The notes: generated by a model not told the origin, from the letters alone. Shown: positions 9,243 to 17,156, counted from the stretch's first letter. The stretch is DNA of 32,821 nucleotides from Acidimicrobiaceae bacterium (GCA_003151955.1 PLZB01000109.1:32635-65455), one strand, 5' to 3'. Numbers and translations are program-made.

Positions 9243-12038
9243 TCAGCTGAGGAGCCCGTTCGGGACAAGTCCGGTGGCGGCGTGGTCGGCGGAGAACTCG
9301 GGCGAGCTGATCAGGCCGATGACGACCTGTTCCAGCTTCCCGCCCTGGTGGAGGAACCCGAGCCAGGCGGTGATGCCGCTCGGGTCGGCCGGACGGCCCA
9401 GGAAGAGCTGGTAGTCGGCGTTGATCTGGTCGCTGAGGGACTCGTCGCTGCCGAGGATCTCGAACGCCACCTGTTGGCGGGAGACGTTGAAGCTCAGGGC
9501 CTGGGTGAAGGTGGCCCGGCCCCCCGGGTCCGGGGGCCGGTTCAGGACGTCGGAGTAGACGGCGTCGAGCCAGCCGTCGTTGGTTCCTCCGTGGAGGGCC
9601 AGGTACTCGGGGGAGCCGATGATGATGGAGGCCAGCTGCTCGTCGGTTCCGCCCGACTGGAGGAACTGGAGGGCCGCGCTCAGCCCGCCGGGGTCGGCGT
9701 GGCGGTGGAGGTAGTGGACGTAGAGGGCGTCGATCACGTCGCTCCGGTACTCGGGACTGGAGATGATGTCGCCGATGATGATGGGCCGGTCCGGGTCGCC
9801 CTCGATGAAGGCCGCGTAGGCGGCCAGGCCGCCGGGATCGACCTCCCGATGGAGGAGGTCCCGGTAGACGGCCCCCAGCCAGGCCGTGCCGTCGAAGGTC
9901 ATGACGTAGCACTCGGCCGAGCCCAGCATCCTCGACTCGACGACCTCGGGGGTCCCGGTGGTGCCGAGGAGGCCGACGTAGTGGAGGATCCCACCGGGGT
10001 CGGCGGCCCGTTGGAGGATGCCCTCATAGTCCCGGAGGACCTGGAGGGTCCGGTACTCCGGACTCGAGAGCATGTCGGCGGCCACCTGGGTCCGGGTCAG
10101 CCCCGAGTACAGCAACTGGGCCAGGTGGTACTGGCGGCCGGCCGGGTCGGGGGGCCGGCCCAGGAGGTCCTGGTAGGCGCCGTCCAGCCAGCCGTCGTTC
10201 GTCCCCCCGTGGATGGCGAAGTACTCCTGGGAGCCCACGATGTTGGCCAGGACGAAGCTGTCGGACTGCCCCGTCCCCAGCTGCCCCACCCAGAAGGCCA
10301 GCTCCTGGGGAGCACCGGCCCGGTCGAGGAAGTGGGTGTAGTCGAACTGCACCAGGTCGGACCGGAACTCCGGGCTCTGGAGGACGCCCAGGGCGACCTG
10401 GGTCCGGGTCTCCCCGGCCCCGAGGAGGTCCAGGGCCGTGCTCATCCCGCCCGGGTCGGGGGACCGGTCGAGGAGGGTCAGGTAGAGGTGGCAGACCCAG
10501 GCCCGGTCCCCGGGGGTGCACGACGGCGGGACGGGCGGCGGGCCGACGGTCAAGGTGGCCACCGACGAGGTCGTCGCCCCCGAGGCGTTCGTGAAGACGG
10601 CCTCGTAGCGGCCGTCGTTGTCGATGTCGCCGATCGACAGCGTCGACGACAGGGCCCCGTTCAGGACCGCCGGGGGGCTCGTCTGGGGCAGCGGGGCGAA
10701 GGTCCGGCCCCCGTCGGTCGAGACCTCCCACTGGACGGTCGGGAAGGGCTCGCCGGTGGCGGCGGCGGTGAAGCTCACCGCCGAGCCCACCGGACCGGCG
10801 GCGTCGAGGGGCTGGACGGTGACGACCGGCGCCTGGGCGGAGACGGGGCCGAAGGACCAGGTCTCGGACTGGAGGCCGAGGATCACCGGGGCCCGGGTCG
10901 AGGGTCCCGGGGGCGGAACGGCCTGGGAGCCACCGCTGAGCAGGAGTTGGCCGGTGGCCGGGTCGTAGGCCATGGCGGCCGAGGCCCGGGCCCCGGGGCT
11001 CTTGTTGGACTCCCACTGGGTCCACTTGGCCGTCCCTCCGTTCCCGCCTCCGAGCCCACCGGCCCCGCCGGCACCGGAGGGGAGGACCCAGGTGTCGCCG
11101 TCGTAGAGGGGGTTGCGGCCGGCGGTCTGGCCGCCGCCGAAGAGGACGAGCTGGCCGGTGGCGGGGTCGAAGGCCATCGAGGCGGCCGTCCGGGCCGGGG
11201 GGCTGTCGGTGGGGACCTTGGAGGTGGCGTCGGCCCAGGTCGACCCGTCCCAGGTCCAGGTGTCGTCCAGGGTGCTCAGCACGCCCTGGACCATGCCGGT
11301 CCCGCCGAAGAGGACCGGCCGGCCTGCGGCAGGGTCGAAGGCGAGGGAGGCGTCGAACCGGGCCGGGGGACTCGTGGCCACCTTGAGGGGGGACCAGGCC
11401 TTCCCGTCCCAGCTCCAGGTGTCGGCGACGGGGCCCGAGGCCCCCGTGCCCCCGAAGAGGAGGAGCCGGCCGCTGGTGGGGTCGTAGGCCATCGAGGCCC
11501 CCGATACCGCGGCCGGGTTGTTCGAGGCCGGGGTGACGTCCGACCAGTCGGTCCCGGTCCAGGCCCAGGTGTCCCCGGAGCTCCCCACCCCGCCGTAGAG
11601 GAGGAGCTGCCCGGTGGCGCTGTCGAAGGCCATGGCCGCGTCGTCCCGGGGTCCCGGGCTGTCGGCCGGCTGGAGCTGGGTCCAGTCCGTCCCCGACCAG
11701 CTCCAGGTGTCGGCCTCGTCGACGCCGTCGTTCCCCCCGAAGAGGATGAGCTGGCCGGTGGCCCGGTCGTAGGCCATGGCGGCCCCGGCCCTCGACGACG
11801 GTGCCGTCGTGGGGCTCAGCTGGGACCAGTCCTCGGCCGGGGGAGCCGCGTTGGCTCCGCCCGAGATGGTGATCACGGTGTGGCCCGGGGTGGCCGCCCC
11901 GGCCGTCGCACCCGGGGTGCCGGCCACCAGGCCGACCATCCCGAGGCCGGCCAGGGCCGCCGCTCCCGCCGTCAACCGCCGCCTGACCGAACCTGGTCCC
12001 ATCGGAACTCCGATCCCCCTCGCCGGCTCCACCGTCAC
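9243..12038 (-). CDS. Secreted kelch-propeller, Ig-like and DUF4214-repeat surface protein
   Basis: The protein is 931 residues from the GTG at 12038; an ATG at 12002 is an alternative start just before the RRRL signal-peptide n-region. After the signal peptide (hydrophobic ~21-50), six kelch-type repeats follow (~70-400), each with MAYDPATGQLLLFGG and DTWxW, enough for a six-bladed propeller. Next is an Ig-like domain (~410-510). The C-terminal ~410 residues hold eight DUF4214-type repeats (~50 residues) with YxxLLxRxPDPGG and GSPEY cores. Repeats 2-3 and 6-7 share the linker ALHGGTNDGWLD or close to it, suggesting duplication of a larger four-repeat block. DUF4214 is found in secreted and surface-layer proteins and is thought to mediate carbohydrate or matrix association. 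No enzyme motif is seen. The role is probably adhesive; the ligand is unknown. Confidence 0.88.
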   Translation of the reverse strand: MTVEPARGIGVPMGPGSVRRRLTAGAAALAGLGMVGLVAGTPGATAGAATPGHTVITISGGANAAPPAEDWSQLSPTTAPSSRAGAAMAYDRATGQLILFGGNDGVDEADTWSWSGTDWTQLQPADSPGPRDDAAMAFDSATGQLLLYGGVGSSGDTWAWTGTDWSDVTPASNNPAAVSGASMAYDPTSGRLLLFGGTGASGPVADTWSWDGKAWSPLKVATSPPARFDASLAFDPAAGRPVLFGGTGMVQGVLSTLDDTWTWDGSTWADATSKVPTDSPPARTAASMAFDPATGQLVLFGGGQTAGRNPLYDGDTWVLPSGAGGAGGLGGGNGGTAKWTQWESNKSPGARASAAMAYDPATGQLLLSGGSQAVPPPGPSTRAPVILGLQSETWSFGPVSAQAPVVTVQPLDAAGPVGSAVSFTAAATGEPFPTVQWEVSTDGGRTFAPLPQTSPPAVLNGALSSTLSIGDIDNDGRYEAVFTNASGATTSSVATLTVGPPPVPPSCTPGDRAWVCHLYLTLLDRSPDPGGMSTALDLLGAGETRTQVALGVLQSPEFRSDLVQFDYTHFLDRAGAPQELAFWVGQLGTGQSDSFVLANIVGSQEYFAIHGGTNDGWLDGAYQDLLGRPPDPAGRQYHLAQLLYSGLTRTQVAADMLSSPEYRTLQVLRDYEGILQRAADPGGILHYVGLLGTTGTPEVVESRMLGSAECYVMTFDGTAWLGAVYRDLLHREVDPGGLAAYAAFIEGDPDRPIIIGDIISSPEYRSDVIDALYVHYLHRHADPGGLSAALQFLQSGGTDEQLASIIIGSPEYLALHGGTNDGWLDAVYSDVLNRPPDPGGRATFTQALSFNVSRQQVAFEILGSDESLSDQINADYQLFLGRPADPSGITAWLGFLHQGGKLEQVVIGLISSPEFSADHAATGLVPNGLLS

Positions 12039-12040
12039 CG

Positions 12041-12069
12041 GTGACAGGCAGTGTAGGGAACGCTACGGT
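12041..12069 (+). promoter_or_regulatory. Promoter of the PIG-L deacetylase gene
   Basis: GTGACA (12041-12046) as -35 and TACGGT (12064-12069) as -10 have a 17-bp spacer. Only 8 nt separate the -10 from the GTG at 12078, pointing to a leaderless mRNA. Confidence 0.55.
12050..12055 (-). promoter_or_regulatory. -10 box (TACACT) of the kelch/DUF4214 gene
   Basis: On the minus strand TACACT lies 11 nt before the GTG at 12038. It sits between the -35 and -10 of the divergent plus-strand promoter, so the two polymerases would compete for the site. No convincing -35 is seen. Confidence 0.4.
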
Positions 12070-12077
12070 CGGCTGCC

Positions 12078-12779
12078 GTGGAACCTGTCGACGAGAGCTG
12101 GGAGCGGGCCGTCTGCGTGGTGGCCCATCCCGACGACCTCGAGTACGGGATGGCGAGCGCAGTGGCCCGGTGGACGGGCCATGGGAAGTCGGTCTCCTAC
12201 GTGCTCGCCACCAGTGGTGAGGCCGGGATCGACGGCCTCGACCCAGCCCGGTGTGGACCGCTCCGGGAGGAGGAGCAGCGCCGCAGCGCCGCCGTCGTCG
12301 GGGTCGACCATGTCGAATTCCTCGGCCACCCCGACGGAGCGGTCGAGTACGGCCTGGCCCTGCGCCGGGACCTGGCCAGGGCCCTGCGACGGCTCCGGCC
12401 CGAGGTGGTCGTCGGGATGAACTTCGACCTGACCTGGGGTGAGGGTGGCGGGGTCAACCACGCCGACCACCGGGCCGTCGGCCTCGCCGTCCTCGACGCC
12501 TGCCGGGACGCCGCCAACCGCTGGGTCTTCCCCGAGGCCGGGGACCGCTGGGACGGGATCGGGGCCGTCTACGTGGCCGGAGGGGACGTCGCCACCCACT
12601 TCGTCGACGTGACCGCCACCATCGACGCCGGGGTGGCCTCCCTCCGGGAGCACCGGGCCTACATCGAGGGGCTCGGCACCGACTTCGACCCCGACCGGTT
12701 CCTCCGGGACATGGCCGGCTACGGCGGGATGGCGGCCGGCTGCGACTCCGCCGTCCTCCTCCGTTCCTTCTCGGTCTGA
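12078..12779 (+). CDS. PIG-L (LmbE-like) family N-acetyl-sugar deacetylase
   Basis: The 233-residue protein has the zinc-site motifs of the PIG-L family: AHPDDLEYG near the N-terminus (His17, Asp19, Asp20) and NHADHRAVG (His128, Asp130, His131). Members remove N-acetyl groups from GlcNAc-type substrates; in actinobacteria they include MshB (mycothiol synthesis) and Mca (mycothiol conjugate amidase). MshB and Mca are usually nearer 290-300 residues, so this shorter protein is probably another branch, perhaps acting on cell-surface glycans or a natural product. It is divergent from the kelch/DUF4214 gene, with overlapping promoters. The GTG start is supported by the -10 box 8 nt upstream and by the family-typical distance to AHPDD. 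Family is confident; substrate is unknown. Confidence 0.85.
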   Translation: MEPVDESWERAVCVVAHPDDLEYGMASAVARWTGHGKSVSYVLATSGEAGIDGLDPARCGPLREEEQRRSAAVVGVDHVEFLGHPDGAVEYGLALRRDLARALRRLRPEVVVGMNFDLTWGEGGGVNHADHRAVGLAVLDACRDAANRWVFPEAGDRWDGIGAVYVAGGDVATHFVDVTATIDAGVASLREHRAYIEGLGTDFDPDRFLRDMAGYGGMAAGCDSAVLLRSFSV

Positions 12780-12812
12780 CCGGGTCCGACCCCTCCTCGG
12801 GGGAGAGCCCGG
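12780..12812. terminator. Nested hairpin between convergent genes
   Basis: CCGGG (12780-12784) pairs with CCCGG (12808-12812) around an inner stem of CCCC/GGGG type. It fills the gap between the stops at 12779 and 12817. There is no T-tract, so termination is inferred from position and structure. Confidence 0.35.
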
Positions 12813-12816
12813 GCGG

Positions 12817-13269
12817 TCAGGCCTTCGGGGTCCCGACCAGGGCCAGGAGCCGCTCGATCTCGGCGTCCTGGGCCTCGAGGTGCTTCTGGATCGAGATGGC
12901 CTCGTGGAGGACGGCGTCGGCGTCCTCGTAGGTGGCCTGGGACCGCTTGTCGGCCCCGGCCGCCTGGATGTTCTGTCCAACGATGATGATGCTCAGCAGG
13001 ACGAGCTGCAGGAAGGTCTGGGCCACCCAGCTGACGATCTGGATGAGGTTGTGACTGCTGATCGTGGTCGGCAGGGAGATGAAGGCGATGACGGCGAAGA
13101 CGTAGGCGCACCACATGGTCCCGACACCGGTCGAGATCTTCACGGCCAGCCAGGCGTTGGCCCGGGCCGCGGCGCTCCCGGTGGGGAGCTGGTCGGCGAC
13201 CTTGGGGGGAGCCTGCTGCTTCCGCTCCGCGATGTGGGGATGGGGAATGTGGGTGTAGATCTTCGACAT
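12817..13269 (-). CDS. DUF1003-like small membrane protein
   Basis: The 150-residue protein begins MSKIYTHIPHPH and has two membrane helices (~60-80 WCAYVFAVIAFISL and ~95-115 TFLQLVLLSIIIV). A cytoplasmic, probably coiled tail follows (YEDADAVLHEAISIQKHLEAQDAEIERLLALV). The pair of helices followed by QNIQAAGADKRSQATYEDA resembles DUF1003 proteins, which have QNRQ..D..R..DYE at the same place; I assign it on that resemblance only. The ATG at 13269 is preferred: upstream in-frame codons run into the CorA remnant and look non-native. No Shine-Dalgarno site or TANNNT box stands out before it. Its start lies 38 bp from the truncated end of the divergent CorA pseudogene, so its promoter may have been remodelled by the same event. 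Function unknown. Confidence 0.7.
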   Translation of the reverse strand: MSKIYTHIPHPHIAERKQQAPPKVADQLPTGSAAARANAWLAVKISTGVGTMWCAYVFAVIAFISLPTTISSHNLIQIVSWVAQTFLQLVLLSIIIVGQNIQAAGADKRSQATYEDADAVLHEAISIQKHLEAQDAEIERLLALVGTPKA

Positions 13270-13306
13270 GGGGAAATGATCCCAGGGGGCCCCCGGATTT
13301 CGGTGG

Positions 13307-13977
13307 ATGCCGACCATTCGCCTCCCGGCGGCCACGGGCGGGAAGAGCCCGGCCGAGGTCCACTGCTTCATCACGGCCAGTTTCATCATCAGCATCCACC
13401 AGGGCGACTGGCCCGACCTGGGCACGGTGGCGAATCGGATCTCGAGCCACCACTCGGCGGCGGCCGTCGAGCCCCAGGTCGCCGCCTTCTACCTGATCAT
13501 GGACATCCTGATCGACTCCATCTTCCCGGTGCTCTCCGCCGTCGACGACGCCATCGACGAACTCGAGACGGCCATCCTGACCAACCCGACCGAGGAGCAG
13601 CTCGGCACCCTCTTCGACATGAAGCGGCAGATCATGACCATCCGGAAGGTCATCACCCCCCAGCGGGACATGATCGCCGGCCTCAACTCCGGCATGGTGG
13701 GGATCCCCGGGATGTCCGACGCCGGGGCCATGGACACCCGGTCTCGAACCGGTTGAACGTGGTCATGAAGCAGCTGGCCATCATCGCCACGATCTTCCTG
13801 CCCCTGGGCTTCCTGACCGGGTTCTTCGGGCAGCACTTCTCCTTCCTCGTGAACCGGGTCCAGCCGAACTGGGAGTCCTTCGTCTTCCTCGGCCTCGGCC
13901 TCGAGGTGGTGGCCATCGTCATCCTCCTGGTTCTCTTCCGCCGCCGGGGCTGGCTCGGGAGCGGCCCCACCGCCTGA
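13307..13977 (+). pseudogene. CorA-family divalent cation transporter, truncated and frameshifted
   Basis: From 13307 the frame reads as the middle of a CorA protein (AEVHCFITASFIISIH, then DSIFPVLSAVDDAIDELE and GTLFDMKRQIMTIRKVITPQRD). It then stops at 13756 after DAGAMDT. The +1-shifted frame (through about 13740 to 13977) continues with VSNRLNVVMKQLAIIATIFLPLGFLTGFFGQHF, a second membrane helix and a basic tail. Compared with family knowledge, three pieces are missing: roughly the first 60-100 residues, about 25-30 residues between GIPGMSD and AGAMDT, and about 10 nt between MDT and VSNRLN, which causes the frameshift. The MDT...VSNRLN junction is normally MDTYLSTVSNRLN. The protein cannot be made intact. 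No promoter is visible, and a stop lies in frame at 13277. Confidence 0.82.
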
Positions 13978-14221
13978 AAGCCGGGGACGGCGACTCCTCG
14001 ACAACGGTCTCCCCGAGGGACCCGATTGCCACAAAGCGTGGTGATCCTGACGGGTGAAGCGGCGATCCTTCTGTCGCAAGCACTGTCAGTAGTGTGTCAT
14101 GCGCTCAGCGTGTGCATGCGCCAAAAGTTCACAATCGTAACTCTTGACTTGCACAATTCCTAGGCATAGACCAGGCTTAGGTATCACTCTCCGTAGCAAT
14201 CAAGACGACTTGGAGCCGGAT
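13978..14221 (+). promoter_or_regulatory. AT-richer intergenic region upstream of the wall-anchored peptide gene
   Basis: This 244-bp gap is visibly lower in GC than the rest. TTGACT at 14144-14149 is a good -35. The matching -10 is poor (TAGACC at 14167-14172, 17-bp spacer). CATGCGC occurs twice in direct orientation (14098-14104 and 14115-14121, 17 bp apart), each preceded by TGTG, a possible activator or repressor site. GGAG at 14212-14215 is the Shine-Dalgarno site for the ATG at 14222. I found no riboswitch that I can name. Confidence 0.4.
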
Positions 14222-14572
14222 ATGCGAACCGTCAAGACTACGAAGTCGGCAGGCTTCGTCCGGACCGGGGTTCTCGGCGCCGGGCTGCTTCTCGCCGTGC
14301 CGGCCAGCCTCCTCCCGGCCACGGCCGCCTCGGCCGATTCGACCTGCTATACGGGCTGCACCACCAACACGGTCGTCACGACCATCCCCCCGGCTACCAG
14401 CGCCGACGCCGGCGGCGGCGGCTCCACGCCGGCCCCGGCCACCGCCCCTGCCGGTGGGTTGGCGTTCACGGGTGCCGACATCAGCGAGATGGCTGCCGTC
14501 GGTGGTGGAACGGTCCTGGTGGGCATGGCCCTGGTGGTCCGGGGTCGTCGTCGCCGTCAGGTGGAGGCCTGA
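14222..14572 (+). CDS. Short sortase-anchored (LAxTG) cell-wall peptide
   Basis: The product has 116 residues: a signal peptide (basic start MRTVKTTKSAGFVRTG, hydrophobic ~17-33, likely cut after ASA at 36-38), and a mature stretch of only ~45 residues. The C-terminal sorting signal is LAFTG (80-84), a hydrophobic segment (~90-107) and a RGRRRRQ tail. LAxTG is the signal preferred by class E sortases of actinobacteria. The exposed part has a CYTGC cysteine pair, Thr/Pro-rich sequence and a Gly run, with no known domain. It is too short to be an adhesin with a globular head; a structural or chaplin-like coat role is possible but speculative. The ATG is supported by GGAG 6 nt upstream. No sortase gene is in the window. 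Confidence 0.78.
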   Translation: MRTVKTTKSAGFVRTGVLGAGLLLAVPASLLPATAASADSTCYTGCTTNTVVTTIPPATSADAGGGGSTPAPATAPAGGLAFTGADISEMAAVGGGTVLVGMALVVRGRRRRQVEA

Positions 14573-14608
14573 CCCGAGGGCATTGCGCCCCCGACCGGGT
14601 TCCGACCC

Positions 14609-16303
14609 ATGATCTCCGACCTCGCACTCGAGCCGCTTGACCGAGCCAGGATCGCCACCCGGCCGCGGCTCGGGCAATTGCCGCTCCGGGGCGTCGTCGG
14701 TGTCTGCGGTGTCCTCGGCGACATCTCTTGGCTCCTCGTCGCCGGCGTCCTGATCTCGGGGGGTCGGCCCTGGGGCGTCCCCGCCTTCGTGGTCGGTACC
14801 GTCTTCGCCCTGGCCGCCTCCGGCCAGTATCGGGTCAGGCTGACCCTGGGGCTCGGCGACGGAGGACGGGTGGTGGGGGCGGTGGCCGCCGCCTTCGTGA
14901 CCGTGGCCGTCGTGGGTGGTTTCGGACCCACCCCGATCGATGCCCTGGCCCTCGTCCCGGCCGGGGCCGGCTTCCTGGTCCTGGACCGCCTCATGCTCCA
15001 GACCGCCGTTCGTCACCTCCGGGTCCGGGGGCTGCTGCTCGACCCCACCCTGGTCGTCGGGGCCGGCGACATCGCCGTCCGGCTGGCGGAGACCCTGGCC
15101 GAGCACCCCGAGTTCGGCCTGGTCCCGGTGGGGTTCGTCGACGACATCGACAGCCAGGAGCACCTCCCCTTCCCTGTCCTGGGCCGGGCCGGCGACCTGG
15201 CCGACATCCTGGCCCGCCACCGGGTCCGACGGGTCGTCATCGCCTTCGGGGTGGCCCGGGAATCGGCCATGGTCGAGGTGGTCCGGGCCTGCGAGGACGC
15301 CTCAGTCGAGATCCACGTCCTGCCCCGCTTCTTCGAGCTCGGCTTCTCTCCCCGGGGCCGTGACGTCGACCTGGTGCTCGGGTATCCGCTCGTCCGTCTC
15401 CCCCGCAACGTCCTCCAGGCCCGGGGCCGGCTGGCCAAGCGGGTCCTCGACGTCGTGGTGGCCGCCCTCCTGCTGGCCCTGGCCTCCCCGGTCTTCGCCG
15501 CCCTGGCCCTGGCCGTCAAGCTCACCAGTCCGGGCCCGGTCTTCTTTCGGCAGCTCCGGGTCGGGGAGCGCTCCAGCGAGGTCGAGATCCTCAAGTTCCG
15601 CTCCATGCGGATCAACACCGACTCCGACACGACCTGGAGCGTCGACTGCGACAGCCGGGTGACCCCCCTGGGCCGGTTCATCCGGAGCACCAGCCTGGAC
15701 GAGCTGCCCCAGCTCTGGAACGTGCTGCGGGGCGACATGTCCCTGGTCGGGCCCCGTCCGGAGCGGCCCGTCTTCGTCGACCAGTTCGGGCTCACCGTCC
15801 GCGCCTACGACCAGCGTCACCGGGTCCCCGTGGGCCTGACCGGGCTCTCCCAGGTGAACGGCCTCCGGGGCGACACCTCCATCGACGAGCGGGCCCGCCT
15901 CGACAACCACTACATCGAGAACTGGTCGCTCCGACTCGACCTGGCCATCCTGATCCGGACGGTGCCGACCATGGTCGGGGCCCTCGTCCCCCGTCGCCCG
16001 GGTGCTGCCCCCGGCACCACGTCGCCGCCACCCCGGGCCGTCCCCGCCCAGGGCTGGTCCCTTCCCGCTCCCATGCTCCCCATCCTCTCGACGGTCTCAG
16101 GACCCCGGTCGGACAGCAGCCCTGAGACGGACGAGGTGTGGTCAGCCCGGCGGCGGCAATTCGCCGACCCGGCCCGACCCTGCCCGGAACGGTCACCTGG
16201 TCGTCGGCTCCGGAGCCGTCCCGCGGCCCGGTACCGGGCCGCCCCCGACACCACGGAGATCCCCCTGGCCGGCTCCGGCGGGGTCGAACGCTTCCGGCCC
16301 TGA
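14609..16303 (+). CDS. Polyprenyl-phosphate sugar-1-phosphate transferase (WbaP/bacterial sugar transferase family)
   Basis: The 564-residue enzyme would start exopolysaccharide or glycan repeat-unit synthesis by moving a sugar phosphate from a nucleotide sugar to undecaprenyl phosphate at the inner membrane. Residues ~25-140 hold about four membrane helices. Residues ~145-265 form a Rossmann-like CoA-binding-type domain (PTLVVGAGDIAVRLAETL ... GFVDD). Residues ~270-465 form the catalytic domain: KRVLDVVVAALLLALASPVF, PVFFRQLRVGE, EILKFRSM, TSLDELPQLWNVLRGDMSLVGPRPE and GLTGLSQVNGLRG. These are the hallmark segments of the family. About 100 residues of Pro/Arg/Ser-rich sequence follow the normal end, which is unusual. 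No Shine-Dalgarno site is evident at ATG 14609; it may be read through from the upstream peptide gene (36-nt gap). Sugar specificity cannot be read. Confidence 0.88.
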   Translation: MISDLALEPLDRARIATRPRLGQLPLRGVVGVCGVLGDISWLLVAGVLISGGRPWGVPAFVVGTVFALAASGQYRVRLTLGLGDGGRVVGAVAAAFVTVAVVGGFGPTPIDALALVPAGAGFLVLDRLMLQTAVRHLRVRGLLLDPTLVVGAGDIAVRLAETLAEHPEFGLVPVGFVDDIDSQEHLPFPVLGRAGDLADILARHRVRRVVIAFGVARESAMVEVVRACEDASVEIHVLPRFFELGFSPRGRDVDLVLGYPLVRLPRNVLQARGRLAKRVLDVVVAALLLALASPVFAALALAVKLTSPGPVFFRQLRVGERSSEVEILKFRSMRINTDSDTTWSVDCDSRVTPLGRFIRSTSLDELPQLWNVLRGDMSLVGPRPERPVFVDQFGLTVRAYDQRHRVPVGLTGLSQVNGLRGDTSIDERARLDNHYIENWSLRLDLAILIRTVPTMVGALVPRRPGAAPGTTSPPPRAVPAQGWSLPAPMLPILSTVSGPRSDSSPETDEVWSARRRQFADPARPCPERSPGRRLRSRPAARYRAAPDTTEIPLAGSGGVERFRP

Positions 16304-16317
16304 GGCGCCACGGTCCG

Positions 16318-16323
16318 TAGGCT
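16318..16323 (+). promoter_or_regulatory. TAGGCT -10 box that selects ATG 16330
   Basis: TAGGCT ends exactly where an in-frame GTG (16324) begins, so that GTG would be untranscribed. Six nt later is ATG 16330, where a leaderless message would start. This decides the start of the hydrolase gene. Confidence 0.5.
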
Positions 16324-16329
16324 GTGGCC

Positions 16330-17145
16330 ATGACCGACGCCACCGATCCCCTGGAGGGGTTCAGCCGGACCGAATTCACCGCCCTCGGGAAGACCCGGGA
16401 CGTCTACCGGACCGGGTCGGGGCCGGCCGTCATCGTCATGAGCGAGGTGCCGGGAATCACCCCGCTGGTGGCCGCCTTCGGCCGGACGGTGGCGGAGAGC
16501 GGTTTCACCGCCGTGCTGCCCCACCTCTTCGGCACCCCGGGCCGGGCCCCTTCGCTCGGAGCCCTGGCCTCGACGATGGCCGAGGTCTGCATCTCCCGGG
16601 AGTTCACCCTCCTGGCCCAGGGTCGGAGCAGCCCGGTGGTCGGATGGCTCCGGGCCCTGGCCGCCGAGGAGCACGACCGTTGCGGCGGTCCCGGGGTGGG
16701 GGCGGTGGGGATGTGCCTGACGGGCGGGTTCGCCCTGGCCATGATGGTCGACGACCGGGTGGTGGCCCCCGTCCTCAGTCAGCCCTCCCTGCCGGTGGCC
16801 CTGGGCCGGGCCCGGCGCCGTGACCTCGGCATCTCCCCGGAGGATCTGGCCCGGGTCAGGGAACGGGCCGCCGAGGGAACCTGTGTGCTCGGTCTCCGCT
16901 TCACCGGTGACCGGATGGTCCCGGCCGAGCGGTTCGAGCGGCTCCGGGAGGAGTTGGGCGACGCCTTCGTGGCCGTCGAGCTGGATTCCTCCAAGGGCAA
17001 TCCCCACGGTCATCCGGCCATCGCCCACTCGGTGCTGACCGAGCATCTCCAGGACCGCGCCGGCACCCCCACCCGGGCTGCCCTCGACCAGGTCCTGGCC
17101 TTCTTCTCCGAGCGGCTCCTTCCGGCCACCGCCGTCGACGGCTGA
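16330..17145 (+). CDS. Dienelactone hydrolase family protein
   Basis: This 271-residue alpha/beta hydrolase shows the dienelactone hydrolase catalytic set: Cys129 in GMCLTGG as nucleophile, Asp194 in TGDRMVP, and His226 or His228 in NPHGHPAI. Glu39 in SEVPGI corresponds to the Glu that keeps the Cys inactive until substrate binds. Family members hydrolyse cyclic lactones or small esters in the cytoplasm. The chain is slightly longer than the classic ~235 residues because of inserts around 75-120 and 155-185. No chlorocatechol or aromatic-pathway gene lies nearby, so the physiological substrate is open. It stands alone, with its own -10 box 6 nt upstream and a repeat-rich spacer downstream. 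Confidence 0.85.
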   Translation: MTDATDPLEGFSRTEFTALGKTRDVYRTGSGPAVIVMSEVPGITPLVAAFGRTVAESGFTAVLPHLFGTPGRAPSLGALASTMAEVCISREFTLLAQGRSSPVVGWLRALAAEEHDRCGGPGVGAVGMCLTGGFALAMMVDDRVVAPVLSQPSLPVALGRARRRDLGISPEDLARVRERAAEGTCVLGLRFTGDRMVPAERFERLREELGDAFVAVELDSSKGNPHGHPAIAHSVLTEHLQDRAGTPTRAALDQVLAFFSERLLPATAVDG

Positions 17146-17156
17146 CGGTCCCGACC

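Noticed and set aside
9282..12044. A 920-codon plus-strand open frame opposite the kelch/DUF4214 gene
   Set aside because: It is low-complexity Gly/Glu/Val sequence. The minus strand carries clear repeats and a signal peptide.
13978..14221. A riboswitch in front of the wall-peptide gene
   Set aside because: I could not find the conserved core of any riboswitch class I know, and the leader after the promoter candidate is short.
14578..14590. GGGC-attgc-GCCC hairpin after the wall-peptide gene as a terminator
   Set aside because: It has only four pairs and no T-tract, and the next gene follows closely without its own promoter, so read-through is as likely.
16324..16329. GTG 16324 as the start of the dienelactone hydrolase gene
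   Set aside because: It abuts the -10 box and would not be transcribed; ATG 16330 is at the right distance.
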